DNA of 64,000 nt from Thalassobacillus devorans (GTDB lineage: Bacteria > Bacillota > Bacilli > Bacillales > Halobacillaceae). The stretch spans positions 124,001-188,000 of the forward strand of contig NZ_JAASRY010000002.1 of NCBI RefSeq assembly GCF_011761345.1. The letters run 5' to 3'. The position numbers and the translations under genes were made by a program. The stretch's first letter is position 1. Every line of letters starts with the position of its first letter. Below the pieces are notes generated by a model, which was given only the letters and a program-made list of their open reading frames with translations, made no database searches and was not told where the DNA came from. Of this stretch, positions 1 to 9,304 are shown piece after piece.

Positions 1-1015
1 TCGTATTCCGGACGTCTCCGACATTTTCTTTGAACGTAAGGCCGAGCACGGCTACTTTCGCTCCATCTACTTCCTGTTTCGCCTTAATCATTTTCTTAAT
101 GACGTTACTTGCAATATATTTGCCCATGTCGTCATTGATTTTACGACCAGACAGGATAATCTGCGAATGATAGCCAAGCTGCTCTGCTTTATAAGTGAAA
201 TAATAAGGGTCAACACCAATACAGTGACCGCCAACAAGACCAGGAGTGAACTTCAGGAAGTTCCATTTTGTTCCTGCTGCTTCCAGTACGGCTTTTGTGC
301 TGATTCCCATTTTGTTGAAAACCATAGATAATTCATTCATGAATGCGATATTGATATCACGCTGGGAATTCTCGATGACTTTAGCTGCTTCAGCAACCTT
401 GATTGATTCTGCCTCAAAAACTCCAGCCTCAATAATAGAACCATATAGCGCAGAGATTTCCTGCAGTGCTTCATCATCAGAGCCGGAAACGATCTTGGTG
501 ATTTTCGTAAGTGTATTCACTTTATCACCAGGGTTGATTCGCTCTGGAGAATAGCCCACTTTGAAGTCTTTACCGAAAGACAATCCGGATTCTTCTTCTA
601 AAATAGGAATGCATATCTCTTCAGTAGTTCCCGGATAAACCGTTGATTCATAGACCACAATAGAACCTTCTGTCAGGTTGCGGCCGACTGTTCTGCTCGC
701 GCCGATTACAGGGTTGAGGTTAGGTGTCTTATCGACATTGATCGGGGTAGGAACAGCTACGACATGGAACTTACACTTTTTTAATTCATCTTCGTCATTT
801 GTGAAGGTCATCGTTGTCTGTGATAAAGCTTCATTTCCGACTTCATCTGTTACATCGATGGCAGACTTATATTTGTCAAGCTTCGCCTCGTTGACATCGA
901 AGCCGACGACATCATATTTTTTCGCCAATTCAACGGCTAAAGGAAGTCCTACGTACCCTAGTCCAATCACCGCGATTTTTTCTTCTTTTGCCTGTAATTT
1001 TGAATATAGAGTCAT
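1..1015 (-). CDS. Nucleotide-sugar dehydrogenase (WecC/WbpA/TviB type), 3' end beyond window
   Basis: Predicted cytoplasmic NAD-dependent enzyme oxidising C6 of a UDP-sugar (in this subfamily usually a UDP-N-acetylhexosamine) to the uronate. Reading from the ATG at 1015, behind a GGCAGGAA ribosome site, I see the N-terminal Rossmann motif [13 protein letters not shown], the subfamily signature [16 protein letters not shown] in the middle, the catalytic cysteine (about Cys265) in [12 protein letters not shown], and VGDVRNT at residues 332-338, the start of the C-terminal UDP-binding domain. Family members have about 430 residues, so roughly 90 lie outside the window. It is divergent from galU and is a different subfamily from the UDP-glucose dehydrogenase at 2126 (cysteine motif [11 protein letters not shown] rather than GGSCFPKD). 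It probably supplies an aminosugar uronate for a surface polymer; the exact substrate cannot be read from sequence. Confidence 0.9.
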   Translation of the reverse strand, partial: MTLYSKLQAKEEKIAVIGLGYVGLPLAVELAKKYDVVGFDVNEAKLDKYKSAIDVTDEVGNEALSQTTMTFTNDEDELKKCKFHVVAVPTPINVDKTPNLNPVIGASRTVGRNLTEGSIVVYESTVYPGTTEEICIPILEEESGLSFGKDFKVGYSPERINPGDKVNTLTKITKIVSGSDDEALQEISALYGSIIEAGVFEAESIKVAEAAKVIENSQRDINIAFMNELSMVFNKMGISTKAVLEAAGTKWNFLKFTPGLVGGHCIGVDPYYFTYKAEQLGYHSQIILSGRKINDDMGKYIASNVIKKMIKAKQEVDGAKVAVLGLTFKENVGDVRNT

Positions 1016-1150
1016 AATTTTAAATTCCTGCCTTTATATGGGGAGTTTTATAGTATACATTACAACAATAATATCATACATGCATCTATAACATTTGTGT
1101 AGCGGTTAATATTATACGTATATAACAATTTAATGACAGTTGATGTTTTA

Positions 1151-1177
1151 TTACTGCGGTATGGTTTATGATAGAAT
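1151..1177 (+). promoter_or_regulatory. Candidate extended -10 promoter for galU-ugd
   Basis: The stretch TATGATAGAAT carries a TGn extended -10 followed by TAGAAT at 1172-1177, about 48 bases before the galU ATG. No good -35 sits at 17 bp; TTACTG at 1151 is 15 bp away. The same TATGATA layout precedes the operon at 3633, which supports the call. Confidence 0.4.
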
Positions 1178-1224
1178 AGCTACTAGCATATAAACTATCG
1201 TGATTGAAAAAGGGGATAGTAACC

Positions 1225-2112
1225 ATGAGAGTAAAAAAGGCAATCATCCCGGCCGCCGGGCTTGGGACTCGTTTCTTACCTGCTACGAAGGCACAGCCGA
1301 AAGAAATGCTGCCAATCGTCGATAAACCGACCATTCAGTATATTGTAGAAGAAGCGGTCCAGTCAGGCATCGAAGATATTATTATCATATCCGGCCGTGG
1401 CAAGCGGGCGATTGAGGATCATTTTGATACTTCCTATGAATTGGAAGAAAAACTCACACAAAAAGGGAAGACGGACATGCTGGAAATGGTTCAATCGATT
1501 TCCAGTCTGGCGAACATCCATTATATCCGGCAAAAAGAACCGAAAGGGCTCGGTCATGCGATCAGTGTTGCTGAGAGCTTTGTCGGCAATGAACCGTTTG
1601 CCGTTCTGTTAGGGGACGATATTGTGGAGGCGGAGGAACCATGTCTGAAGCAGATGATCGATGTATATGATCAGTACGGTCACTCTGTGGTCGGCGTCCA
1701 GGATGTTCCGTGGGAAAATGTCTCAAAATATGGCATTATCAACCCATCCGATAAAAATGGCTATCCAGAAGCGGTACAGGAAATTGAGTCACTGGTGGAA
1801 AAACCGCCGGTCGAAAAAGCGCCATCCAATCTGGCAATTATGGGCCGCTATGTGTTGTCGCCGGAAATCTTCGGCATTTTAAAAACACAGCCCCCAGGGA
1901 AAGACGGCGAAATCCAGCTGACTGATGCGATTGAAACATTGAATGACCGGGAAAAGGTACTCGCGTACAACTTTACTGGAAAACGATATGACATCGGAGG
2001 AAAACTCGGTTTTGTCCAGGCGACGATCGACTTTGCCTTAAATCGGGAAGACCTACATGAAGAAATCAAAGCTTATATGGAAAAGAAGCTGGACAACCTA
2101 AGAAACAACTAG
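1225..2112 (+). CDS. galU: UTP--glucose-1-phosphate uridylyltransferase
   Basis: Makes UDP-glucose from UTP and glucose-1-phosphate in the cytoplasm, the precursor for glucosylated wall polymers and, through the next gene, UDP-glucuronate. The protein has 295 residues, the usual length for GtaB/GalU, with the nucleotide-binding loop [13 protein letters not shown] (residues 10-22), PKEMLP (25-30), the LGDDIV acceptor region and the late DIGGKLGF motif. An in-frame TTG at 1204 would add seven residues, but AAGGGGAT at 1210-1217 is properly spaced only for the ATG at 1225, and the family begins at this point. The gene lies 13 bp upstream of ugd and is surely co-transcribed with it. Confidence 0.95.
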   Translation: MRVKKAIIPAAGLGTRFLPATKAQPKEMLPIVDKPTIQYIVEEAVQSGIEDIIIISGRGKRAIEDHFDTSYELEEKLTQKGKTDMLEMVQSISSLANIHYIRQKEPKGLGHAISVAESFVGNEPFAVLLGDDIVEAEEPCLKQMIDVYDQYGHSVVGVQDVPWENVSKYGIINPSDKNGYPEAVQEIESLVEKPPVEKAPSNLAIMGRYVLSPEIFGILKTQPPGKDGEIQLTDAIETLNDREKVLAYNFTGKRYDIGGKLGFVQATIDFALNREDLHEEIKAYMEKKLDNLRNN

Positions 2113-2125
2113 GAGTGAAGGACTT

Positions 2126-3433
<1,308 letters not shown>

Positions 3434-3445
3434 CCAATTAACTGG

Positions 3446-3486
3446 AAAGCTTGCAGGGAAACTAATATTCTCTGGAAGCTTTTTTG
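3446..3486 (+). terminator. Rho-independent terminator after galU-ugd
   Basis: AAAGCTT is repeated as AAGCTTT around an imperfect stem (CAG/CTG and GAA/TTC segments) and runs into six T residues at 3480-3485. Confidence 0.75.
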
Positions 3487-3554
3487 TACTGAAAGCGACT
3501 AGCTGCCAGACTGCTCAACTGTCCGGTTGATAGCTATTTGTAATCTTTCCGAAA

Positions 3555-3583
3555 TTTATTTATCAGTTTTGCTATGATATAAT
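3555..3583 (+). promoter_or_regulatory. Promoter of the wall-polymer operon (extended -10)
   Basis: A consensus TATAAT at 3578-3583 is preceded by TGA (extended -10) and a weak TTTATT -35 at 17 bp spacing, 50 bp before the first glycosyltransferase. No other convincing promoter was seen until 17.3 kb, so it may drive the whole run. Confidence 0.6.
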
Positions 3584-3632
3584 GCGTGAAGTATAATGGT
3601 GCTTTTTTATGTAACGAAAGGCTGAAGCCAAA

Positions 3633-4751
3633 ATGAAAAAGAAGAAAGTTCTGTTTTTTATCTATCAACTAGGTGCGGGCGGTGCAGCGCGCACGATTTT
3701 GAATATCATCAACAACATGGACCGGGAAAAATTCACCCCGATACTTGTCACTTTGGATTATAATGGAAGCTATGAGTCTTACCTGGATTCAGACGTTACG
3801 TTTATTAAGCTTGATACGAAGCGTCTGCGTTCAGCTATCTTTCCATTGGCGAAGGTGATTCGCAGAGAAAAGGTGGACATCGTATTCAGTACGATTCCAA
3901 ATTATAATACGATTGCAATTCTTGCTACAATCCTATCTGGCACGAAAGCGAAAAATGTTGTCCGGGAAGCGGCTTATCTCGGTGGAAACTTCAAGGCAGA
4001 TTTCAAACTGAAGCTCTATGGGTTGCTTTACCGCCGTGCAAGCAGGGTTATCGCCCTGTCACATGGGGTAAAGGAGAATATCGTTAAACGTTATAAAGTA
4101 CGTCCTGACAAAATATCCGTCATTTACAACCCTGTTGATATTGATACCATCCGATCTATGATGAAAAAAGAAACACTGCCAGAAGAACACCAGCCGATTT
4201 TTGCAGGTGATGACAAAGTCCTCATTACTGCAGGGAGAATGGTCAATGATAAGGATCATCGGACTTTATTACGGGCTTTTAAGCAGGTGAACGAGCGCAT
4301 CGCAGTCAGGCTGGTTATCCTTGGTGAAGGAGAACTCGAGCAAGAGTTGAAGCAGCTTGCTAAAAACCTTGGAATCGCAGACAAAGTCCACTTCCTTGGT
4401 TTCCAGCGCAACCCTTACCTTTATTTCCATCATGCTGATGCCTTTGTTCTTTCTTCTAAAAGAGAAGGGTTCGGTCATGTGTTGGCAGAAGCACTAGCGA
4501 CCGGCACGCCGATTGTTTCTACCAGCTGCCGGCCTGGGGCGGTAGAAGTCCTTAATAATGGAGAATTCGGAGCGATGTGTAAAGTTGGGGACGATGGGGA
4601 TATGGCAAACAAAATTTACGAACTACTTATATTAGAAGAAAATCAGCGTGCTGAAATAGTCAGAAAAGGCATCAAGCGTACGAATGATTTTCATGCGAGA
4701 AAAATTGCCGAAGAATACGAAACAATGTTCATCGAAACACTAGAACAATAG
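3633..4751 (+). CDS. GT4-family glycosyltransferase
   Basis: Predicted cytoplasmic retaining glycosyltransferase with a GT-B fold, 372 residues. The N-terminal acceptor domain opens with QLGAGGAARTILNIINNM; the C-terminal donor domain shows AGRMVNDKDHRTLLRAF and the EX7E-type region SKREGFGHVLAEALATGTPIV. There is no signal peptide or membrane segment. As first gene of the operon, just after UDP-glucuronate synthesis and followed by two more glycosyltransferases and a TagGH-like exporter, it probably adds a sugar to a lipid-linked wall-polymer repeat. Donor and acceptor cannot be assigned; TuaC/TagE-like roles are possible. Confidence 0.85.
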   Translation: MKKKKVLFFIYQLGAGGAARTILNIINNMDREKFTPILVTLDYNGSYESYLDSDVTFIKLDTKRLRSAIFPLAKVIRREKVDIVFSTIPNYNTIAILATILSGTKAKNVVREAAYLGGNFKADFKLKLYGLLYRRASRVIALSHGVKENIVKRYKVRPDKISVIYNPVDIDTIRSMMKKETLPEEHQPIFAGDDKVLITAGRMVNDKDHRTLLRAFKQVNERIAVRLVILGEGELEQELKQLAKNLGIADKVHFLGFQRNPYLYFHHADAFVLSSKREGFGHVLAEALATGTPIVSTSCRPGAVEVLNNGEFGAMCKVGDDGDMANKIYELLILEENQRAEIVRKGIKRTNDFHARKIAEEYETMFIETLEQ

Positions 4752-4778
4752 GAAACGAACCAACAGAGGATGAGAAGC

Positions 4779-5924
4779 ATGGTGAATCCAAAACAAGTGG
4801 TGCACCTCACTACGGTCCACCACCCATATGATCCAAGGATTTTTCATAAGGAATGCAAGTCTCTTCAGCGAGCGGGGTATAATGTGACCCTGATCGCCCA
4901 GAGGGATGAGAACGGCGGACTGGCAGACAAGCCGATCCGGCATATTCCCGTGAAAAAGTGTAATAGCAAGCTGAAACGGATGCTTTTCGGAACCTGGCAG
5001 GTATACCGGAAAGCTAAAAAAATGGATGCAGATGTCTATCACTTTCATGATCCTGAATTGCTTCCGATCGGCTGGCTGCTGAAGAAAAAGGATAACGTCG
5101 TTATCTATGATATCCATGAAGATTACATGACTAGCATCCTTCAAAAGGATTATATGAAACCTGCGGTAAAAAAAGCAGTAGCAGCTATTTATAAATCGAT
5201 GGAAAAACTTTTCACGCGTAAGATGGAGCTGTGTCTCGCGGAAAAGTATTATAAAGATATTTATCCAACAGGGACATGCATCCTGAATTACCCGACGGTC
5301 AATGAAAAGTTCATCAATCATACGCGTGCCGGCGAAGCGGTGGATAAAGTGATTTATACGGGTAATGTTACAGAAGTGCGTGGAGCTTTATTCCATGCCA
5401 AACTGCCAGTGATTGATAAAACTTTATCGGTCCATTTTGTCGGTAAATGCCCGAAACCATTAGCTAAGGAAATGTATGAAGTGGCAGGCGACCAGAAAGA
5501 TCAACTGGTGATTGAGGGGATTGATCGCTTCATCGAAAAAGAAGTGATAGAAGATCGCTACCTCAGCCGAAACTGGCTGGCAGGAATCGCCCTGTTTCCA
5601 CCGACAGAGCATTACAGGAGAAAAGAACTGACGAAGTTCTTTGAATATATGAATGCCGGGCTCCCTGTCATCTGCTCTGATTTTCCGGTGTGGAAGGATT
5701 TCGTCGAGAAACATGAGTGTGGCATTGCCGTCGATCCATATAATGACGAGGCGATCCGCAATGCTCTCGACTATCTGCGTACCTACCCGGAAGAAGCGAA
5801 GCAAATGGGCGAGAATGGCAAGAAGGCCGTAATGGAAGAATTGAACTGGCAGACACAAGAACAGAAACTGATCAGCTGGTATCAGCGCCTGTCAGGCGAA
5901 CAGCCGGCGAAGATGGAAGGTTAG
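4779..5924 (+). CDS. GT4-like glycosyltransferase
   Basis: A 381-residue GT-B glycosyltransferase. The N-terminus HLTTVHHPYDPRIFHKEC and the donor-domain segment FEYMNAGLPVICSDFPVW are typical of this family; residues around 85-95 read DVYHFHDPELLP. I prefer the ATG at 4779 to the ATG at 4770 because the GAGG at 4766-4769 directly abuts 4770 but is correctly spaced for 4779. It lies 27 bp after the previous gene and one base before the next, so it belongs to the same transcript. Its likely role is another sugar transfer in assembly of the exported polymer. Substrates are unknown. Confidence 0.85.
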   Translation: MVNPKQVVHLTTVHHPYDPRIFHKECKSLQRAGYNVTLIAQRDENGGLADKPIRHIPVKKCNSKLKRMLFGTWQVYRKAKKMDADVYHFHDPELLPIGWLLKKKDNVVIYDIHEDYMTSILQKDYMKPAVKKAVAAIYKSMEKLFTRKMELCLAEKYYKDIYPTGTCILNYPTVNEKFINHTRAGEAVDKVIYTGNVTEVRGALFHAKLPVIDKTLSVHFVGKCPKPLAKEMYEVAGDQKDQLVIEGIDRFIEKEVIEDRYLSRNWLAGIALFPPTEHYRRKELTKFFEYMNAGLPVICSDFPVWKDFVEKHECGIAVDPYNDEAIRNALDYLRTYPEEAKQMGENGKKAVMEELNWQTQEQKLISWYQRLSGEQPAKMEG

Positions 5925-5925
5925 G

Positions 5926-6711
5926 ATGACAATGCAAAATAATCAGACACCATTAGTTTCCGTCATTACGCCTGCCTATAACGCAGAGCGTTTTATCGGA
6001 GAGACGATCCAATCCGTCATCGATCAGACTTTTACGGACTGGGAGATGGTCATTGTGGATGATCGGTCACAGGATCGGACGGTAGAGATAGTAGAAGAAT
6101 ATCGCAAAAAAGACCCGCGTATCCGCCTGATTGTTCTCGAGGAAAATTCAGGATCGGCGATAGCACGTAACACAGCGATCCGGGAGGCAGACGGTCGTTA
6201 TCTTGCATTTTTAGATAGTGATGATTTATGGATCCCGGAGAAGCTGGAGCGCCAATTGAAGTTCATGCAGGAAACCGGCGTCGCTTTCTCTTTCACGAAA
6301 TACCGCAGAATGGAAGAGGACGGCACCGAAACGAATGCCATTACAGAAGCACCGGCGACAGTGCACTATGACGCGCTCATGAAGCGCTGCGTCATCGGCT
6401 GTCTGACAGTAATGCTCGATACAGAAAAAACCGGCAGTGTCGAAATGGTCAACATCCGTACCCGACAGGATTACGCCCTTTGGCTTGATTTGACGAGAAG
6501 AGGGTTTCTGGCTTACGGAATCCCGGAGGTGTTGTCAAAATACCGTGTCGTCGGTAATTCGATTTCCAGTAACAAGTGGAAGGCGGCTAAGCAGAACTGG
6601 CGTGTGTTCCGGGAAGTTGAGAAGCAAAGTCTTCCGAGAAGTATCTGGTATTTTGTGCATTATGCGGTATTATCGATTAGGGATGTTATTAAATATAGAA
6701 TTTCACAATAA
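5926..6711 (+). CDS. tuaG: TuaG-like GT2 glycosyltransferase
   Basis: Inverting GT-A glycosyltransferase of 261 residues. It shows the family-2 start SVITPAYNAERFIGETIQ, the nucleotide-binding VIVDDRSQD, the metal-binding LAFLDSDDLW, and a C-terminal half with IGCLTVMLD, NIRTRQDYALWL and YRVVGNSISSNKWKA, which I recognise as characteristic of TuaG from teichuronic acid synthesis. ATGs at 5926 and 5932 are both usable; GGAAGG at 5915-5920 lies 5 and 11 bases away. The gene begins one base after the preceding stop. Together with ugd it points to a glucuronate-containing polymer. Confidence 0.85.
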   Translation: MTMQNNQTPLVSVITPAYNAERFIGETIQSVIDQTFTDWEMVIVDDRSQDRTVEIVEEYRKKDPRIRLIVLEENSGSAIARNTAIREADGRYLAFLDSDDLWIPEKLERQLKFMQETGVAFSFTKYRRMEEDGTETNAITEAPATVHYDALMKRCVIGCLTVMLDTEKTGSVEMVNIRTRQDYALWLDLTRRGFLAYGIPEVLSKYRVVGNSISSNKWKAAKQNWRVFREVEKQSLPRSIWYFVHYAVLSIRDVIKYRISQ

Positions 6712-6750
6712 TTTTGGCTGGAGTTCATCTGGCTGTGAAGAAATTGGACG

Positions 6751-7542
6751 GTGTCAAGAGAAGTTATGAAAACATATTTGCAGGAAATGCTTAAACGTAA
6801 GGATTTATTGATATATCTTGTGAAATCCGGACTGAAAGCAGAGCACCGGAACAGCTATCTCGGTTATTTCTGGTGGCTGCTCGACCCGCTATTGAACGTA
6901 CTTGTTTACTACTTCCTGGTAGTTGTTATTCTCGGAAGGGGCGGGGAGAATTACCCATTGTTCCTTGTTATCGGACTGGTGGCATGGCGTGCGATAAGTG
7001 CCACCATCAATACTTCGGCAAAATCCATAACACGCTACAGTTCGATTATTAATCAAGTCTATTTGCCTAAGTCGCTGTTTCCGTTGTCATTTACACTGAC
7101 ACAGCTGTTTAACTTTGCGTTCGGACTTGTAGTAGTAGCGGCTTTCCTTGCTATCTATGGGGTCATGCCAGGCTGGCAGGTCGTTTATCTGCCATTGATT
7201 GTACTGGTACAGACGGTTTTCCTTCTAGGAGTTGGAATGATTCTTGGTTATATGACTGTGTTCGTTCGGGATATCGATAATTTGTTATCGTACGTTATTC
7301 GGATATTTTTCTATGCCTCCCCGATTATTTGGGAAGGTGGAAGACTGCCGCCGGAATACAGCTGGGCAGTGGATTTCAATCCAATCGCTATTATCGTCGA
7401 GTCCTATCGTGCTGTACTGATGCATCAATCCAATCCCGCATTCACAGGACTTCTGGTGATTTTTGTCCTGTCAGTAGCAGCTATCATCTTCATGATTCGC
7501 TACTACAGCAACAATGAACACAAAATTATCAAGGCACTGTAG
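6751..7542 (+). CDS. tagG: TagG-like ABC-2 permease, polymer exporter
   Basis: Integral membrane subunit of a teichoic-acid-type ABC exporter that moves lipid-linked polymer across the cytoplasmic membrane. The 263-residue protein has the family start with amphipathic segment and HRNSYLGYFWWLLDPLLN, then about six hydrophobic segments (for example around residues 48-65, 110-130, 145-165 and 230-250). The GTG at 6751 is used here; an ATG at 6766 is an alternative, but neither has a strong ribosome site. It is followed 61 bp later by its ATPase. The pairing resembles TagGH/TarGH and the O-antigen exporter Wzm/Wzt. Confidence 0.88.
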   Translation: MSREVMKTYLQEMLKRKDLLIYLVKSGLKAEHRNSYLGYFWWLLDPLLNVLVYYFLVVVILGRGGENYPLFLVIGLVAWRAISATINTSAKSITRYSSIINQVYLPKSLFPLSFTLTQLFNFAFGLVVVAAFLAIYGVMPGWQVVYLPLIVLVQTVFLLGVGMILGYMTVFVRDIDNLLSYVIRIFFYASPIIWEGGRLPPEYSWAVDFNPIAIIVESYRAVLMHQSNPAFTGLLVIFVLSVAAIIFMIRYYSNNEHKIIKAL

Positions 7543-7603
7543 GTTGTTGCACTTTTCTAAACGCTCCCAGTGAAGAATTTTGTATAAAAAGAGGGTTTTT
7601 CAA

Positions 7604-9280
7604 TTGTCTATAAACAAAGACAACACGCAGGAAAAAGTGATAAAAGCAAAAAATGTAGGAGTTTCTTTCTTTGGCGGTAACTACAGGGATGACTACAAAT
7701 CCCGGGTACTCCGTTTTTTCAAAGAAGGACGAGGCAATAAAAAAGATAAACTGGTCTGGCCGTTGACTGATATCGACTTTGAAGGTGTTCAGGGGGAAAT
7801 CCTGGGTATCATCGGGTCGAATGGCGCGGGCAAGACGACGCTCAGTAAAATTATTGCGGGCATCCTTCAGGAAGACAAAGGCGAAATGGAGGTAGACGGC
7901 AAGGTCACCGCCTTGTTCTCTTTTGGCATGGGCTTCAATAAAGAGCTGACCGGCGAAGAGAACGTCTACTTGAATGGGATGATGCTCGGCATCGATAAAA
8001 AAATGATTGAGAAATATATCAATGACATCCATGAATTCTCGGACCTTGGCGAATTTTTCTATCAGCCGATGAAATATTATTCAAGTGGGATGAAGGCAAG
8101 ACTTGGATTCAGTGTCGCTGCCCACCTGCAGCCGGAAATCCTTATACTTGATGAAGCACTCAATACAGGTGATGCGAAATTTAGTAAAAAAGCGGCTGCT
8201 AAGATGAAGGAACTCGTACAGCAGGCGAAGATGGTTATCATCGTCACCCATAGCCTTAATTATGCCCGTCGCAACTGCGACCGCCTTATGTGGATTGATG
8301 GCGGAGAAGTACGGGAGATTGGTGATCCAGCTGAAGTGGTAGAAAATTATAAAGCTTCCGTACCGCCGCGGCCACCAAGAAGGAAACGTAATCTGCAGCT
8401 GGAAAAGACCGAAACGGATGTAACGGAGCAGGCGATTATCAAAGCGGAAAACCTCGGCGTACGGTTCAAGCTAAGTAATAAAGACTTCTGGGCATTAAAA
8501 AATGTCAGCTTCGAAATCAAAGAAGGGGAAGTCGTAGGAATCATTGGTCATAATGGAGCCGGAAAAAGCACACTTTGTAAAGTGCTGACGAAAATCCTGG
8601 CACCGGATGAAGGTTCAATTGAACTGCACGGAGAAACTTCGGCATTACTAGGTTATGGGACAGGATTCAACGCGCATTTAAGCGGTGCTGATAATATCTA
8701 TTTGAATGCGATGCTGCTAGGTATACCAAAAAAACGTGTCGATGAGAAATATGATGAAATCGTGGAATTTTCAGGGTTAGGTAAGAAAATCCACAAACCG
8801 GTGAAAGACCTGTCGAGTGGTATGAAAGCCCGGCTCGGCTTCAGCATCGCAGCGATTTTAAAACCGGATATTTTTATTATTGATGAAGCATTGTCGACAG
8901 GTGATATGGCATTCAAACAGAAAGCGAGTGAACGCATCCAGGAAATGATGGAGCGTGCTAAGGCCGTTATCATTGTCTCTCACAGTCTGACATTTATTGA
9001 ACAAATTTGTACAAGAGGAATCTGGATGGAAAAAGGTGAGGTAAAATTCGATGGCAGTGCCGAAGAGGCGGTAGCTAAATACCGGGAATCCCAAGGCGTT
9101 CAAAAGAAGGTCCGTAAAAAGAAAAGAAGCGTCAAAGGTAATAATGCTAATGCTAAGAATGGAAAAAGCGTCACGAAAACATCGAAACAGGCAAATGATA
9201 CGACGAAAACGGTCAATAAAACCAACGATCAGTCGAAAAATAAAACGACGAACACTACAGAAGCAGATCAAAAATCATAA
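7604..9280 (+). CDS. tagH: Tandem (double-cassette) TagH-like ABC exporter ATPase
   Basis: ATPase partner of the TagG-like permease, unusual in carrying two complete TagH-type cassettes in one 558-residue chain. From the TTG at 7604 (AGAGGG eight bases upstream), cassette 1 has Walker A GSNGAGKT at about 71-78, SSGMK at 160-164, Walker B ILILDE at 179-184 and the H-loop His near 216. Cassette 2 has GHNGAGKS at 315-322, SSGMK at 404-408, IFIIDE at 423-428 and His near 460. Both look catalytically intact. An Arg/Pro-rich linker joins them, and the last ~70 residues are a Lys/Asn/Thr-rich low-complexity tail in place of the extracytoplasmic domain of B. subtilis TagH. Two cassettes in one chain could replace the usual ATPase homodimer. 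Confidence 0.9.
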   Translation: MSINKDNTQEKVIKAKNVGVSFFGGNYRDDYKSRVLRFFKEGRGNKKDKLVWPLTDIDFEGVQGEILGIIGSNGAGKTTLSKIIAGILQEDKGEMEVDGKVTALFSFGMGFNKELTGEENVYLNGMMLGIDKKMIEKYINDIHEFSDLGEFFYQPMKYYSSGMKARLGFSVAAHLQPEILILDEALNTGDAKFSKKAAAKMKELVQQAKMVIIVTHSLNYARRNCDRLMWIDGGEVREIGDPAEVVENYKASVPPRPPRRKRNLQLEKTETDVTEQAIIKAENLGVRFKLSNKDFWALKNVSFEIKEGEVVGIIGHNGAGKSTLCKVLTKILAPDEGSIELHGETSALLGYGTGFNAHLSGADNIYLNAMLLGIPKKRVDEKYDEIVEFSGLGKKIHKPVKDLSSGMKARLGFSIAAILKPDIFIIDEALSTGDMAFKQKASERIQEMMERAKAVIIVSHSLTFIEQICTRGIWMEKGEVKFDGSAEEAVAKYRESQGVQKKVRKKKRSVKGNNANAKNGKSVTKTSKQANDTTKTVNKTNDQSKNKTTNTTEADQKS

Positions 9281-9304
9281 ACAGGGATCAGGTGGTGACT
9301 CGAT

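Noticed and set aside
4740-5321. Minus-strand 193-codon open frame
   Set aside because: Lies opposite a clear glycosyltransferase gene with intact motifs; no ribosome site or recognisable domain.
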